Shown: positions 45,355 through 54,384, numbered from the stretch's first letter. The stretch is 58,127 bases of DNA from Alphaproteobacteria bacterium (GCA_021775965.1 JAJFGV010000011.1:1-58127); one strand, 5' to 3'. Notes: generated by a model from the sequence alone, not told the origin. Numbers and translations are program-made.

Positions 45355-46275
45355 CTATTCCAATACTGCGTAACCAAATCCATTTTTTCCATATCCATTA
45401 CCATTATAAAACATATATTTTTGCCCTTTGTGTTCAAAGACATAGGGATACTCAATCATCTCTGAATCCCAACCTGTCCCAGAAACATCGATCCCAACTT
45501 CATCATCTTTTCTGTTCCAACTCAAGCCATCCTCCGATTCAGCGTAACCGATCCTATAGGTAGAATTATCACGTCGACAGCAATACCACATTTTATAAAT
45601 ACCATCTTCCTTGATAACGCATGGGCGTGCCACAGCATGCTCGTCCTTGGAATTAAAATTAATCGCCACTCTCCCGTCTCTCTCCCATTTGATTCCATCT
45701 TTAGATTCGGCATATTTTATGTTATAGCGAACAAAGTCTTTGTGTACCCACTCAGTACCTGAGACATACCACATTCGCCATATCCCATCCTCTATTAATA
45801 CACATGTAGCAGCATGCAAAGAAAGCGGCTCTTTATCTGTTCTTTCCAGAATCGGAGCTTTTGAAGCCCTTCTAAAAGACTCCCCCCCATCAGTACTAAT
45901 TGCCAATCCAGCCATCTCCGCCATACGCACGGTGGACCCCTTATTCCATCCTACATAATACAAATATTTCCTGCCATCATAATCAATCACCCATGATGGT
46001 GTCACGCCGTTGTCGTCAAAGGTACCTAATGCCCCTAAATCTAAAATAGGCTTTTCAGAAATCTTAAGAATTTTTTTTGGATTATTTATATCAAATTCCA
46101 CATAACCGACTAAAGAACGATTCAGTTCATCTCTACCGGAAAAATATACTCGATAAAGGTCATTCCCTCTATGTTCTGGTATAGGCAACATCGAATGGGT
46201 CTTGACCCAGTCAAACTGCCCTTTTGGTTCAAAAATACGTCCTTTCTTAATCCATTTCATTTCCAATTTCTCCAT
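45355..46275 (-). CDS. Beta-propeller glycosidase-like protein (GH43/GH32-like fold)
   Basis: The 306-residue protein carries repeated blade motifs of the five-bladed glycosidase fold: GRKYLYYVGWNKGS near 120-133, GIWRMWYVSGTE near 167-178, GIYKMWYCCRRD near 224-235, GQKYMFYNGNGYG near 285-297. The fold matches GH43/GH32/GH130-type enzymes. No signal peptide is seen, so it would act in the cytoplasm. Its placement between PseG and PseI is unusual, and a synthetic or phosphorolytic role is possible. The catalytic residues cannot be assigned confidently. Confidence 0.75.
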   Translation of the reverse strand: MEKLEMKWIKKGRIFEPKGQFDWVKTHSMLPIPEHRGNDLYRVYFSGRDELNRSLVGYVEFDINNPKKILKISEKPILDLGALGTFDDNGVTPSWVIDYDGRKYLYYVGWNKGSTVRMAEMAGLAISTDGGESFRRASKAPILERTDKEPLSLHAATCVLIEDGIWRMWYVSGTEWVHKDFVRYNIKYAESKDGIKWERDGRVAINFNSKDEHAVARPCVIKEDGIYKMWYCCRRDNSTYRIGYAESEDGLSWNRKDDEVGIDVSGTGWDSEMIEYPYVFEHKGQKYMFYNGNGYGKNGFGYAVLE

Positions 46276-46286
46276 TCTTTGCCATA

Positions 46287-47354
46287 TTAATTCAATAAAA
46301 CAGGTGGGATTTCTGAAATTATCCTTTCAATTCCTTTACAATCCAGCAACGCCTTTCCTCTCTCTGACATTTCCACTCTCCAAACATGGTTCTTAATTAG
46401 TTTTTTAATAGCTTGTAATATATCCATCTCATTAACTGTATCTGTCGAACCCAAATATAAGTTGGTCCCTGCTCTGGAAAATTTTTCACCCATCTCTGCC
46501 TCTCTATCAAAAGGAGCAATCGCCACGCTAGGGGTTCCTGTCGCCGCTGCTTCATATTTAGTTAAACCGCCAGCGGTAAGAGCTATATCTGCCCAAAGCA
46601 TTAAATCCGCCATTTTCAGCCTGTTAGAAATAGTTTCAGATCTACCCTTAAAATTGCTCAATTCTTTCTGTATCATGGTCTTTGCCTGAACACTAAAAGC
46701 AGGACCAATAAGGACACGGATATTTAATAAAGACGTATCTAAACAATTTATAACTTTAAGGAATTTAGCTGTAAGCCCAAAAGGATCACTTCCTCCCATT
46801 GTTACCAAAATATTTTCCACCACAGGCTTTATCCTTCTTTGTACATTTGCTACTTCCAAAAATTCTTGTTTAAAAATAAAATATTTAGCCCCTAATAGTA
46901 GCTTGGTCTTGGCTGGTGCCTTATAACCATTACTTTCTGCTCCATAATAAGGGATAACTCTGATATCAAAAGGCAAATCCAGACCAACAAAGTCATCTAT
47001 TGCAATCGTAAATCTATTTATTGATAAAAAACTTTCAAAATATTGGTGATATTGATTATTTATATTCATATTATCAGTATGGGCAAGGTCAGCTATAAGT
47101 ATGCCGGCGCTCTGTTTAGCCGCTACTTTAATAGTGAATTGCGCGTCTCTTGCCAAACTATAGCCATTAGGGATTTTCACCACCTCAAATCCACATTGTT
47201 TGATTGTTTTATCTACATTTTGCTCATAATCTTTGATAACAAATAGAGACTTTACTCCTATATTTTTGAGACATTCAGCAAAGGCCAAACAACGCACAAT
47301 GTGACCCATTCCCAAACGAAGTGAACCATCAACCCGAAATAATGCCAACTTCAT
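46287..47354 (-). CDS. pseG: PseG-type UDP-sugar hydrolase
   Basis: The 355-residue protein has the GT-B-like PseG plan: FRVDGSLRLGMGHIVRCLAF near 6-25 with the catalytic-region His, VTMGGSDPFG near 185-194 and LTAGGLTKYEAAATGTPSV near 258-276. PseG removes UDP from UDP-2,4-diacetamido-2,4,6-trideoxy-L-altrose to free the sugar for PseI. It lies 12 bases from the glycosidase-like gene and 13 bases from the acetyltransferase gene, so it is in the same transcript. Confidence 0.88.
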   Translation of the reverse strand: MKLALFRVDGSLRLGMGHIVRCLAFAECLKNIGVKSLFVIKDYEQNVDKTIKQCGFEVVKIPNGYSLARDAQFTIKVAAKQSAGILIADLAHTDNMNINNQYHQYFESFLSINRFTIAIDDFVGLDLPFDIRVIPYYGAESNGYKAPAKTKLLLGAKYFIFKQEFLEVANVQRRIKPVVENILVTMGGSDPFGLTAKFLKVINCLDTSLLNIRVLIGPAFSVQAKTMIQKELSNFKGRSETISNRLKMADLMLWADIALTAGGLTKYEAAATGTPSVAIAPFDREAEMGEKFSRAGTNLYLGSTDTVNEMDILQAIKKLIKNHVWRVEMSERGKALLDCKGIERIISEIPPVLLN

Positions 47355-47367
47355 GATTGCCCTCTTT

Positions 47368-48066
47368 TTACAAACGAAAGTATTTCTTTTTTATCTTCAT
47401 TGCCGTTCTTGAGTCATCGGGAAGTATTTCTCCCGTGGCCCCCAACGCAACGGAACCATCTTCAAGGTCCCTTGTTACCGAAGCATCCATAGCAATGAAC
47501 ACACTATTGCCTATCTTAATAAAATCCCTAATTGTTGAGTTAATGCCTATAAAACAATGAGTGCCAATCGTTACATAACCGGCAATACATACATGGCTGC
47601 TAATATAGGTATGGTCCCCAATTACCCCTCTATGCCCAAGATGATTTCCGCTCCAAATCATAACGTTATTTCCAATCTTTACCGTAGGTTGGATAGTCTG
47701 ATTTTCTAAAATAAAACAATTGTCGCCAATATTAAGATCCGGCCAATAAACTGATTTGGAGCATACATAACTTGCTAATTTATAGCCCAGTTCTTTTATT
47801 TTGTAATATTTCTCAGCCCTTGTCTGATTTAGTTTCATAAAAGACAAGGCAACATGAACGTCGTACTTTTGAGGTGAATATTTTTCTACCAAGCTACTGA
47901 GAGGGATAAATGGCAGGCCCTGGAAAGTATCACTTTCTACAAATTCATCATCTGCAGTAAAAGCTACAACTTCATAATCACTATCATTTGTAAAATAGTA
48001 ATGTGCCAGTTCACCTATTTCTCCAGTGCCGAAAATAACCAGGTTTTTGCTTTTCTCCTCATTCAT
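47368..48066 (-). CDS. PglD/NeuD-like sugar acetyltransferase
   Basis: The 232-residue protein has an N-terminal Rossmann-like nucleotide-sugar domain (NLVIFGTGEIGELAHYYF) and a C-terminal left-handed beta-helix with hexapeptide repeats (IGNNVMIWSGNHLGHRGVIG..., VTIGTHCFIGINSTIRDF). PglD/NeuD-type enzymes N- or O-acetylate bacillosamine or sialic acid. No GNAT-type PseH is in the locus, so this protein may supply the missing 4-N-acetylation in the Pse pathway. It may instead O-acetylate the product. Confidence 0.85.
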   Translation of the reverse strand: MNEEKSKNLVIFGTGEIGELAHYYFTNDSDYEVVAFTADDEFVESDTFQGLPFIPLSSLVEKYSPQKYDVHVALSFMKLNQTRAEKYYKIKELGYKLASYVCSKSVYWPDLNIGDNCFILENQTIQPTVKIGNNVMIWSGNHLGHRGVIGDHTYISSHVCIAGYVTIGTHCFIGINSTIRDFIKIGNSVFIAMDASVTRDLEDGSVALGATGEILPDDSRTAMKIKKKYFRL

Positions 48067-48818
48067 GGTGATACCGCCTCTTCTTTTAAAGATTCCAGTA
48101 ATCCTTCATTTCTGATTATGTGCGCATTCTTCATAAATATTTCAGGATGACCATCTAAATAAAGCTTTATTTCGTCGGTACTAAATTGCTCAGCGTCTTC
48201 TTTGTATAATGCTTCAATAATGGCTTTGACTACTTCAAAATCCTCTAGTTCATCTACGGTAAATCTATATTTGCTGTCATCTGTGCTATTTTCTATTACA
48301 GTTTTCTTAAAGAGCCCGGGGTTATTATTCAGGTAGAGGGTGACATGCTCCCTCTCTGATTTTAAACGTGCGTTCTTCCATGCATTTTCTAACGCTTTAA
48401 ACGACAACATTTCACAGTCGAGCCCTTCTGCAAACGTTGGGGCCAGATGTATGAGATCAATATTCGATTTGAGATAAACATCTATAATATGGTCACAAAG
48501 CATAGGATCAATCAAAGGGCAATCAGCGGTAATCCGCATAATATGATCTACACCAAATTTCTTTCCTGCATGATAATAGCGGTCCAAAACATCGTATTCC
48601 TCCCCTCTATAGCAAGAGATTGATTCTCTTTTGCACATTTGAACGATTGGATCATCTTCTTTGTTTGTTGTTGTGGCTATTATGATATCTTCAATATTGA
48701 CAATCCTCTTCAGTCTCTCAATCTGATATAACAAGAGTGGTTTGCCCATTACTTCCTTCAGCACCTTACCGGGAAGTCGGCTAGAAGTCATCCTTGCTTG
48801 TACTATAGCCGCGATCAT
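48063..48818 (-). CDS. SpsF-like cytidylyltransferase (probable PseF role)
   Basis: The 251-residue protein opens IAAIVQARMTSSRLPGKVLK, the SpsF/CMP-Kdo synthetase-like signature, followed by RITADCPLIDPMLCDHII and the late YRFTVDELEDFEVV. SpsF-like proteins are found beside pseudaminic acid genes and are taken to make the CMP-sugar. It overlaps the acetyltransferase gene by four bases and lies one base from the aldo/keto reductase gene. It is the third NeuA/SpsF-class enzyme in the window, in addition to the two at 26619 and 27288. Confidence 0.85.
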   Translation of the reverse strand: MIAAIVQARMTSSRLPGKVLKEVMGKPLLLYQIERLKRIVNIEDIIIATTTNKEDDPIVQMCKRESISCYRGEEYDVLDRYYHAGKKFGVDHIMRITADCPLIDPMLCDHIIDVYLKSNIDLIHLAPTFAEGLDCEMLSFKALENAWKNARLKSEREHVTLYLNNNPGLFKKTVIENSTDDSKYRFTVDELEDFEVVKAIIEALYKEDAEQFSTDEIKLYLDGHPEIFMKNAHIIRNEGLLESLKEEAVSP

Positions 48819-48819
48819 G

Positions 48820-49731
48820 TTAGTTTTGCCATAAAGTAGGGTTTAAAATCTTCTCATCAACATTATTAAAGAGTTTTTTTACCTTTTGAGCTAATGATGA
48901 ATTAAATTGTTTGTTCCAACCTTTAATATTTTCTTTTATCTGTTTAGGTGTATCTACGCCAATAACAACCTTTGCTTGCGGCATTTCAGTCTTGATATAT
49001 CTCAGAGCTAATTCCTGACGGCTTAATTTTAAATCACTTGAAATAGATTCCAATTTTTCAATAATAGGTTTGACAAAAAACATTTTTTCCGGAATCTCAT
49101 CAACATCCATTAAAATCAAGCCCTGAAGAAAGGCACTACGAATATATATTTTTTTTCTTTTTTTATCCGCAAGTTGAAATACTCCTGCTTCTTCAAACCT
49201 TCTATCCAGTACATTGGTTGGAAGCTGCACCATATCAATGCCTTCAATATTTAATGCCTGTACGGCCTTTTCAGGGGAATAAACAGAAACTCCTATATTC
49301 TTAACTTTTCCTGATGCTACAAAACCATGGAGTATTTTTGACAGCCCTTTATCCCAAAGAGACAACATTTCTTCTCTATGTAGCATCATACCGTAAATAT
49401 ATGAAACACCGACTCTTTCTAAAGATTCATTTAAGGCATTGGACATGTCATTAATATTCAGATGATCGAGGTTGGGATCAAACTTACTAATAACCCTGAC
49501 ATCTTCCGTAAGACCAAGTTTCAATATGGCGTCCCCTAAAACCTGTTCGCTTGTTCCATACCCCTGGGCCGTATCAAATTCTCGAATACCGTTTCCCCAA
49601 GCTTCATGAACAATAGTTGTTACCATATCTTGGTCAGGCTGTCCATTCTTATTTGCGATCCCATAAGGCATACCAAACTGTGCCGTTCCTAAAACAAGGT
49701 TTTCTGCCATTTTCACATTTACATCTTTCAA
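48820..49731 (-). CDS. Aldo/keto reductase
   Basis: The 303-residue protein is a TIM-barrel aldo/keto reductase: LVLGTAQFGMPYGIANKNG near 12-30, FDTAQGYGTSEQVLG with the catalytic Asp/Tyr region, ISKFDP, and MMLHREEM with the active-site His. It reduces a sugar carbonyl with NAD(P)H. In nonulosonate loci of this type it accompanies SpsF and a class III aminotransferase, and probably modifies the CMP-nonulosonate or its precursor. Confidence 0.88.
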   Translation of the reverse strand: MKDVNVKMAENLVLGTAQFGMPYGIANKNGQPDQDMVTTIVHEAWGNGIREFDTAQGYGTSEQVLGDAILKLGLTEDVRVISKFDPNLDHLNINDMSNALNESLERVGVSYIYGMMLHREEMLSLWDKGLSKILHGFVASGKVKNIGVSVYSPEKAVQALNIEGIDMVQLPTNVLDRRFEEAGVFQLADKKRKKIYIRSAFLQGLILMDVDEIPEKMFFVKPIIEKLESISSDLKLSRQELALRYIKTEMPQAKVVIGVDTPKQIKENIKGWNKQFNSSLAQKVKKLFNNVDEKILNPTLWQN

Positions 49732-49741
49732 AAGTCGCAGC

Positions 49742-51058
49742 TTATGTTAACCTTTTAAAACCTTCACTCGCAGGTAGTCCTTTCAGTTGTTTTTCAATTT
49801 CGCCTTTTTGGTTTAATGTAAATATCTTAGCAAAAACCTCATCAACAGCTTGGAGGTATTGTTTCACATGGCTGTCTTTATGGGCATACATAGCATAAAA
49901 GAGTGTAGAAGCAAGAAAACCTTTTTCAAGCATTAATTGAACAAATAAGGTTTTCATTGCCTGCGAGTTTTCATATTTAAAAGAAAAATGGCTGGCCGGT
50001 GGGATACCACCAACATTGAGTTTTAAACCGTTTTTCTCTGCAAGCATCTCCCAGCCTTTTTGTATTTGTTTCCCAATTTGCATTAAGTGTTTACCGGCAT
50101 CAACACTTCGATGTTTCTTAATGGTAGCCAGAGCAGCAGTAGGCCCTATCCTCTCCGTCCACATGGTGCTGCTGATGAATGAATTTTGGGCAGATTCCAT
50201 GATATCTCCTTTTCCAATAATAGCCGCAATCGGATATCCATTTCCTAATGCCTTTGAGAAAACCGCAATATCAGGCTCTATGCCATAAAGCATATGAGCG
50301 CCACCTGTATTCATCCTGAATCCAGCAGAAATTTCATCAAGAATAAAAACTGCTCCTGTTTCTGTAGCTATGGAACGTACTTCTTCAAGGAATCCCGGTT
50401 TAGGTTGAGCACCACGTATAGGCTCCATAATTATGGCAGCCAACTCACTTTTATTTTTGCTTATGATATTCTTAAGTTCCTCTATATCGTTATATCGAAA
50501 AGGAAGAGCAGTCCCCGTCAAGCCTTTCGGTACACCACATGGACTTAAACCCGGCAAAAGATGCTCTCCTAACGCATTTTCAGTTCCTAAATTTGCTGAT
50601 AAATACCAGTCATGCCAACCATGGTATCCGCAGAATGCAACTTTATCCTTTCCTGTATATGCACGAGCAATCCTAACCGCAATGACCATAGCCTCTCCAC
50701 CCGTACGGGACAAACGAACCTTTTCAGCCCAAGGATGTATTTCGCATAAAAGATCAGCAAGTTCAACTTCTTCAGGACAGTTCAATGAACTGCTTGAACC
50801 AGTGTTAATGGCTTCATGAACCGCATCATCTACATCATCGTCCGCATATCCAAGTATATTGGCCCCTATGCCAGAGATACTCATTTCCAGATATCTGTTG
50901 CCGTCTAAATCCCATACCTCAACTCCCTTTGCCTTGCTGTAGTAACCCGGCCAAACACCAGGGGCAAACATATCTGGACGTTTTGAGAGCAACTGCGTCA
51001 TGCCGGGAATACGTTTCCTTGCTCTTTCCTGCATATTTATGCTTTTTGAAATATTCAT
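49742..51058 (-). CDS. Class III aminotransferase (glutamate-1-semialdehyde aminomutase-like)
   Basis: The 438-residue protein is a complete class III PLP enzyme: LSRTGGEAMVIAVRIARAYT near 115-134, CGYHGWHDWY, FILDEISAGFR and IAVFSKALGNGYP with the PLP lysine near 261. It resembles HemL but lies in a glycan locus with SpsF and an aldo/keto reductase, so it probably aminates a keto sugar. Without HemL-specific context a role in tetrapyrrole synthesis is unlikely. Confidence 0.87.
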   Translation of the reverse strand: MNISKSINMQERARKRIPGMTQLLSKRPDMFAPGVWPGYYSKAKGVEVWDLDGNRYLEMSISGIGANILGYADDDVDDAVHEAINTGSSSSLNCPEEVELADLLCEIHPWAEKVRLSRTGGEAMVIAVRIARAYTGKDKVAFCGYHGWHDWYLSANLGTENALGEHLLPGLSPCGVPKGLTGTALPFRYNDIEELKNIISKNKSELAAIIMEPIRGAQPKPGFLEEVRSIATETGAVFILDEISAGFRMNTGGAHMLYGIEPDIAVFSKALGNGYPIAAIIGKGDIMESAQNSFISSTMWTERIGPTAALATIKKHRSVDAGKHLMQIGKQIQKGWEMLAEKNGLKLNVGGIPPASHFSFKYENSQAMKTLFVQLMLEKGFLASTLFYAMYAHKDSHVKQYLQAVDEVFAKIFTLNQKGEIEKQLKGLPASEGFKRLT

Positions 51059-51120
51059 TTTCTTAACGTTGCCCCATTATATTCTGTTATAAGTAGATTC
51101 CAACCTTTATCTTGCAGGTT

Positions 51121-51331
51121 TTACTCATCAATAACTATTTGAACATCACTATCGCTCATAGTGGGGTATAGATGGATGGAAAGACATTTTTGGTAATAGC
51201 ATTCTGCATTTGGATAATCTTCTTCTTTGTATCCATATTTATTCTGATAATATGGCTGCATGTGTACCGGAATATAATGAACTTGAGTACAGATACCTTC
51301 TTTGTTTGCAAAGTGACCTAAATTTATATAA
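51121..51331 (-). pseudogene. 3' remnant of a PseC/DegT-type aminotransferase gene
   Basis: The minus strand reads GICTQVHYIPVHMQPYYQNK, then ECYYQKCLSIHLYPTMSDSD and IVIDE with a TAA at 51121-51123. This matches the last 55 residues of the PseC domain at 54381 (GVNVHYIPVHIQPHYRRLGF...ITIPLYPSMAENEQD). The upstream part, including the PLP lysine, is gone. It shows that a second PseC-type gene once lay here. Confidence 0.8.
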
Positions 51332-51368
51332 GTGCCTCATAGTGTGAAGCGAACTAAAGTGACTAAAG

Positions 51369-51563
51369 TTAATGGCCTACTTTTAATTCTAGTTTCAGCC
51401 TCTGGTTCTCTTTCTGAAGCTTATCGTATTCCACCAATTTTTGTTTTAGAAACATTCCTGTTATCTCAGTTTTCTGTTTTATCCCTTTTGGTGTATGGAG
51501 ATACAAATGCCCAACCTTTTTACTAGAATTATTAAATCTTTTCAGTTTGATAATCCTGAAGTT
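51369..51563 (-). pseudogene. C-terminal fragment of an EPS-associated MarR-type regulator
   Basis: The minus strand reads NFRIIKLKRFNNSSKKVGHL, YLHTPKGIKQKTEITGMFLK and QKLVEYDKLQKENQRLKLEL with a TAA at 51369-51371. This is the wing plus coiled-coil end of the EPS-associated transcriptional regulator family. It is a close relative of the fragment at 57495-57650 (LLTPKGIKQKTEITGMFLRQ). The DNA-binding helix-turn-helix is missing. Confidence 0.75.
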
Positions 51564-51607
51564 CTTGTGATCTTCCCATAATATTCCCCTCTCACCTTTT
51601 TAGTTAC

Positions 51608-51760
51608 ACTTACTACCGAGGCAGTAGCAAAGGATACCATCGTCTGAAACACTAAGAAAATGGTTATACTTGATCTTGAATCTATTTAAAGTAAAAAGAA
51701 CTAACCTTGTCATTCTTCAGAAATGATAAGGTATCCTATACATTGGCCTCGTTAGTAACT
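51608..51760. repeat. Fold-back (MITE-like) element of 153 bp
   Basis: The ends are inverted: ACTTACTACCGAGGC (51608-51622) against the reverse complement of 51746-51760 (AGTTACTAACGAGGC), 13 of 15 matching. Inside that, AGGATACC at 51631-51638 pairs perfectly with GGTATCCT at 51730-51737, with weaker pairing inward (TCTGAA, GGTTA). The interior has no coding capacity. It could be a non-autonomous mobile element or a transcribed hairpin. Confidence 0.55.
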
Positions 51761-51776
51761 GAAAGAATCTTCAATG

Positions 51777-52763
51777 TTATGCTATTCTTTCATTTAAATA
51801 TTCACAAATTTGTACAACAGTCTCTTCATCCCACAGCTTATGACAGTCAATAATAATGGATTTTCTATAATCAGGACTTAACATATTTCGTGCAAAATCA
51901 AAATGTAGTATCGAGACTTCTACATCTATTGCTTCCTTTATTTCATTTGAAATACACTCCAATTGTATGTTTTCTCCAGAAATCGGGATGGCAGAGGGAA
52001 CCACATCACATTCCGGACAATTGGGAACACGTTTCGGAAAATAAGAAGTCACAATCGACAGTAATTGTCTCCTGCGCGCAATATCTTTTTTAATTTCTTC
52101 CTCACTGGCGGGTAATGATTCTAAAGCTTTGGATGGAAACGCTAAAAGATCCGGAAGATACCCAAAAACCGCTTGAATTTCAAATTTTGATTCTTCATCA
52201 AAAGGATTATTTGCCGCGTGCTCTAAAACTTCATAAGCTTCATTGGCTCGATCAGCCTGTCTTTCGTTCAAAATTTCAAAATGTGTTTCAATGATTTCCA
52301 AAATTTCATTATTATGAGAAGAAACAAATGCACCCCCCAGAAAACAAGAATAAATTTTCGGGAAACTCAGTATAGAGAAATTTCCCCATCCTAAAATCTT
52401 TTTATCCTGATAAGATGAAAAGATCGTATTCGCACAATCATTGATGATCTTCCAATTATTTTGTAAAGCGGTCTCTTCAATAATTTCCATTTTTTGAGGA
52501 AAACCAAATTGATGAAAAACGAAAATTGCTTTTGTACGCTCAGAATACGTCATGACAGGAAAAGCTGTTCGGTTTATGGTTGAAAGGACAGAGTAGCATA
52601 AAAAAGGAGGGACAAATATTTCATCCATTCGGCTTAGCTCCAGAGCTTTCAAACCAGATAATAACGCTGATCTTCCACAGGAAAACGGCAAAATTTTAAG
52701 TCCTGTCATACTCTTGAGTTTTCTAAAAAAAGCTTCATTCCTGCCAGAAAAATTTTCATTCAT
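51777..52763 (-). CDS. DegT/DnrJ/EryC1-like PLP-dependent protein
   Basis: The 328-residue protein has the fold-type I aminotransferase pattern: PFSCGRSALLSGLKALEL near 26-43, IFVPPFLCYSV, WKIINDCANTIFSS with Asp109, and ILSFPKIYSCFLGGAF with K136 at the PLP position. The C-terminal domain is short and diverged, below the usual 370-400 residues of the family. It may be a sugar aminotransferase or a related PLP enzyme acting on a cytoplasmic nucleotide sugar. It overlaps the sulfotransferase gene by 8 bases. Confidence 0.7.
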   Translation of the reverse strand: MNENFSGRNEAFFRKLKSMTGLKILPFSCGRSALLSGLKALELSRMDEIFVPPFLCYSVLSTINRTAFPVMTYSERTKAIFVFHQFGFPQKMEIIEETALQNNWKIINDCANTIFSSYQDKKILGWGNFSILSFPKIYSCFLGGAFVSSHNNEILEIIETHFEILNERQADRANEAYEVLEHAANNPFDEESKFEIQAVFGYLPDLLAFPSKALESLPASEEEIKKDIARRRQLLSIVTSYFPKRVPNCPECDVVPSAIPISGENIQLECISNEIKEAIDVEVSILHFDFARNMLSPDYRKSIIIDCHKLWDEETVVQICEYLNERIA

Positions 52764-53955
52764 TGACTTCTTCTTTTAACCACAAATAAAAACCCTTCTC
52801 AAAGAAGAATTGTTCTAATAGATACTTATCGCTTATCTCAGTCTTCATCTTAATTAAATTTAACCGAATAATTTCCAATAACGTATTATTAACCTGCCAC
52901 GCATTTTTATAATTACCTTCCGATTGAACAATATCTTTACACCAAGCAGATATAGATTGATAAGGAATATCCTCCCAAGATACTAAAGCATCAAAATTTT
53001 CTGTCGACTTTTGAAATAAATTTCTATAATTAACTTTTTTCATCTCCGGTACTGCAAATTCTTCTATTTTCATAATGAAATTCTCAGGAAGAGTCTTTTT
53101 CCATTTTTCTTTAAACTTTAAAGAAATTCCTTCTTCCCCCGCTGATTCTTTATCATAATTTGTATTCGGCCTTTTAAATGGCTGTTTTATCATCTTTTCA
53201 TCAAAATCCATTCCAATCATGCCTGTAACTCTTCCCAAAGTTTTCTCGGGGTTATCCACTAAGTCCTCATATCTTAAGGTGATAAACCTCCTGGAAATTG
53301 AATCCATTCGTGAAAATTTCCAGGAACAATACACCGATTTTCGCCAATCTCTGATAGTAAATAATAACGGATATCGATTAATTTGTGTCACATAATTGGA
53401 AGCAGCCACAGCTCGTGGATCCCGAATGATATTAACAAAAGACATATTTGGAAATGTTTTAGATAAAGGAGCTGTCATCTGTTCACACCATACCGTTTTT
53501 ACTCCAAAATATTCTGTTTTGGAATTCCCATATGTAGAATACAAGATATTAATAATTTCTAAGAATAATGCGTCAAAGGTTTTAGCTTGACATTTTTTTA
53601 CTGATTCAATAATTTCAGGGCAATAGAACCCATCTCGTACAATTGTTCTTTCTAAGATGCTTTCCCTTAAATGGCCAGGGATCTCATGCCGTAGGTCTGT
53701 TTGCGCGATAAATTCTTTTACTTTTGGACTCCCGATGAAAAAATAATTGTCCATCGGATACATCACATCCTTTTTTTCATTCTCAATTTTATAATACGCA
53801 TATCTTACAAACCCCTTTAAAAGTTCATTCGTACAATCCGCGACACACATAATACTGGGATGATGATTTAAACACTCTGCCAACAAGGTTGTTCCACTTC
53901 TGGCTAACCCCGTCACCATAATCATTTTGGAAGATTTATTTACGTTTTTTCCCAT
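52756..53955 (-). CDS. Sulfotransferase
   Basis: The 399-residue protein has the PAPS 5'-phosphosulfate-binding loop VTGLARSGTTLLAE near 14-27, the 3'-phosphate site NIIRDPRAVAASNYV near 184-198 and a RYEDLVDNPEKTLG segment near 243-256. It transfers sulfate from PAPS to a carbohydrate hydroxyl or amine. It implies a sulfated surface glycan, if PAPS is made elsewhere. The C-terminal 100 residues are family-variable. Confidence 0.87.
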   Translation of the reverse strand: MGKNVNKSSKMIMVTGLARSGTTLLAECLNHHPSIMCVADCTNELLKGFVRYAYYKIENEKKDVMYPMDNYFFIGSPKVKEFIAQTDLRHEIPGHLRESILERTIVRDGFYCPEIIESVKKCQAKTFDALFLEIINILYSTYGNSKTEYFGVKTVWCEQMTAPLSKTFPNMSFVNIIRDPRAVAASNYVTQINRYPLLFTIRDWRKSVYCSWKFSRMDSISRRFITLRYEDLVDNPEKTLGRVTGMIGMDFDEKMIKQPFKRPNTNYDKESAGEEGISLKFKEKWKKTLPENFIMKIEEFAVPEMKKVNYRNLFQKSTENFDALVSWEDIPYQSISAWCKDIVQSEGNYKNAWQVNNTLLEIIRLNLIKMKTEISDKYLLEQFFFEKGFYLWLKEEVNE

Positions 53956-54330
53956 TATCCAATTCCAATTGAATCTCTAGACTAACTAAAGTTCCCTCTC
54001 CAAATCCTTTTTTTAATGTGCACATATCTATTTCTTTTGTGCTCCGTTTATAATTCCCTTGATTTAGAAAGATGGTGGTCACCTATTGGGATAAATGTCA
54101 AGAGCAAAACAGACTTCTCATAACAGATGGTTCCTCAATTAATTGATTAATCATATTAATTCCATTCTTCTGCACCAATCCGCTTTCATAGGTTAAGGAA
54201 TAGGACTTAGTGCTGAAGTTCAAACCAATCAATTTTCTACAGAACAAAATATTAGTAATGAAACATGCAAGATACCATATTTCAGTATTATATAAAGTAT
54301 GATTCCTAAAAGCAGAAATAGCTCGTAGGC
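53956..54330. other. Spacer, no gene recognised
   Basis: A minus-strand 78-codon frame from 54334 to 54098 (MSLRAISAFRNHTLYNT...) lies here but shows no known domain and no ribosome-binding site. It is left uncalled. No repeat or terminator stands out. With the remnant at 54331-54384 it separates the PIN-PseC gene from the sulfotransferase gene. Confidence 0.35.
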
Positions 54331-54384
54331 TCAAGTGACATCAAGTACATTTCCAAACTGAACGGTACCAAGGCCAAGTTTCAA
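54331..54384 (-). pseudogene. Possible aldo/keto reductase start remnant
   Basis: Overlapping the stop of the PIN-PseC gene, a TTG-initiated frame reads LKLGLGTVQFGNVLDVT and then TGA at 54331-54333. LGLGTVQFG is the standard opening of aldo/keto reductases in these loci (compare LVLGTAQFG at 49731). Only 17 codons remain. It suggests that an aldo/keto reductase gene once followed PseC directly. Confidence 0.4.

Noticed and set aside
49742-51058. HemL (tetrapyrrole synthesis)
   Set aside because: Sequence is HemL-like, but the neighbours are all sugar genes; a sugar aminotransferase role fits better.
51746-51760. Integron attC site
   Set aside because: The GCCTCGTTAGT end recalls attC, but the core-site pair RYYYAAC/GTTRRRY does not fit and no integrase or cassette array is present.
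54098-54334. 78-codon minus-strand frame between PIN-PseC and the sulfotransferase
   Set aside because: No domain, no ribosome-binding site, and it begins inside the reductase scar. It is left as spacer.
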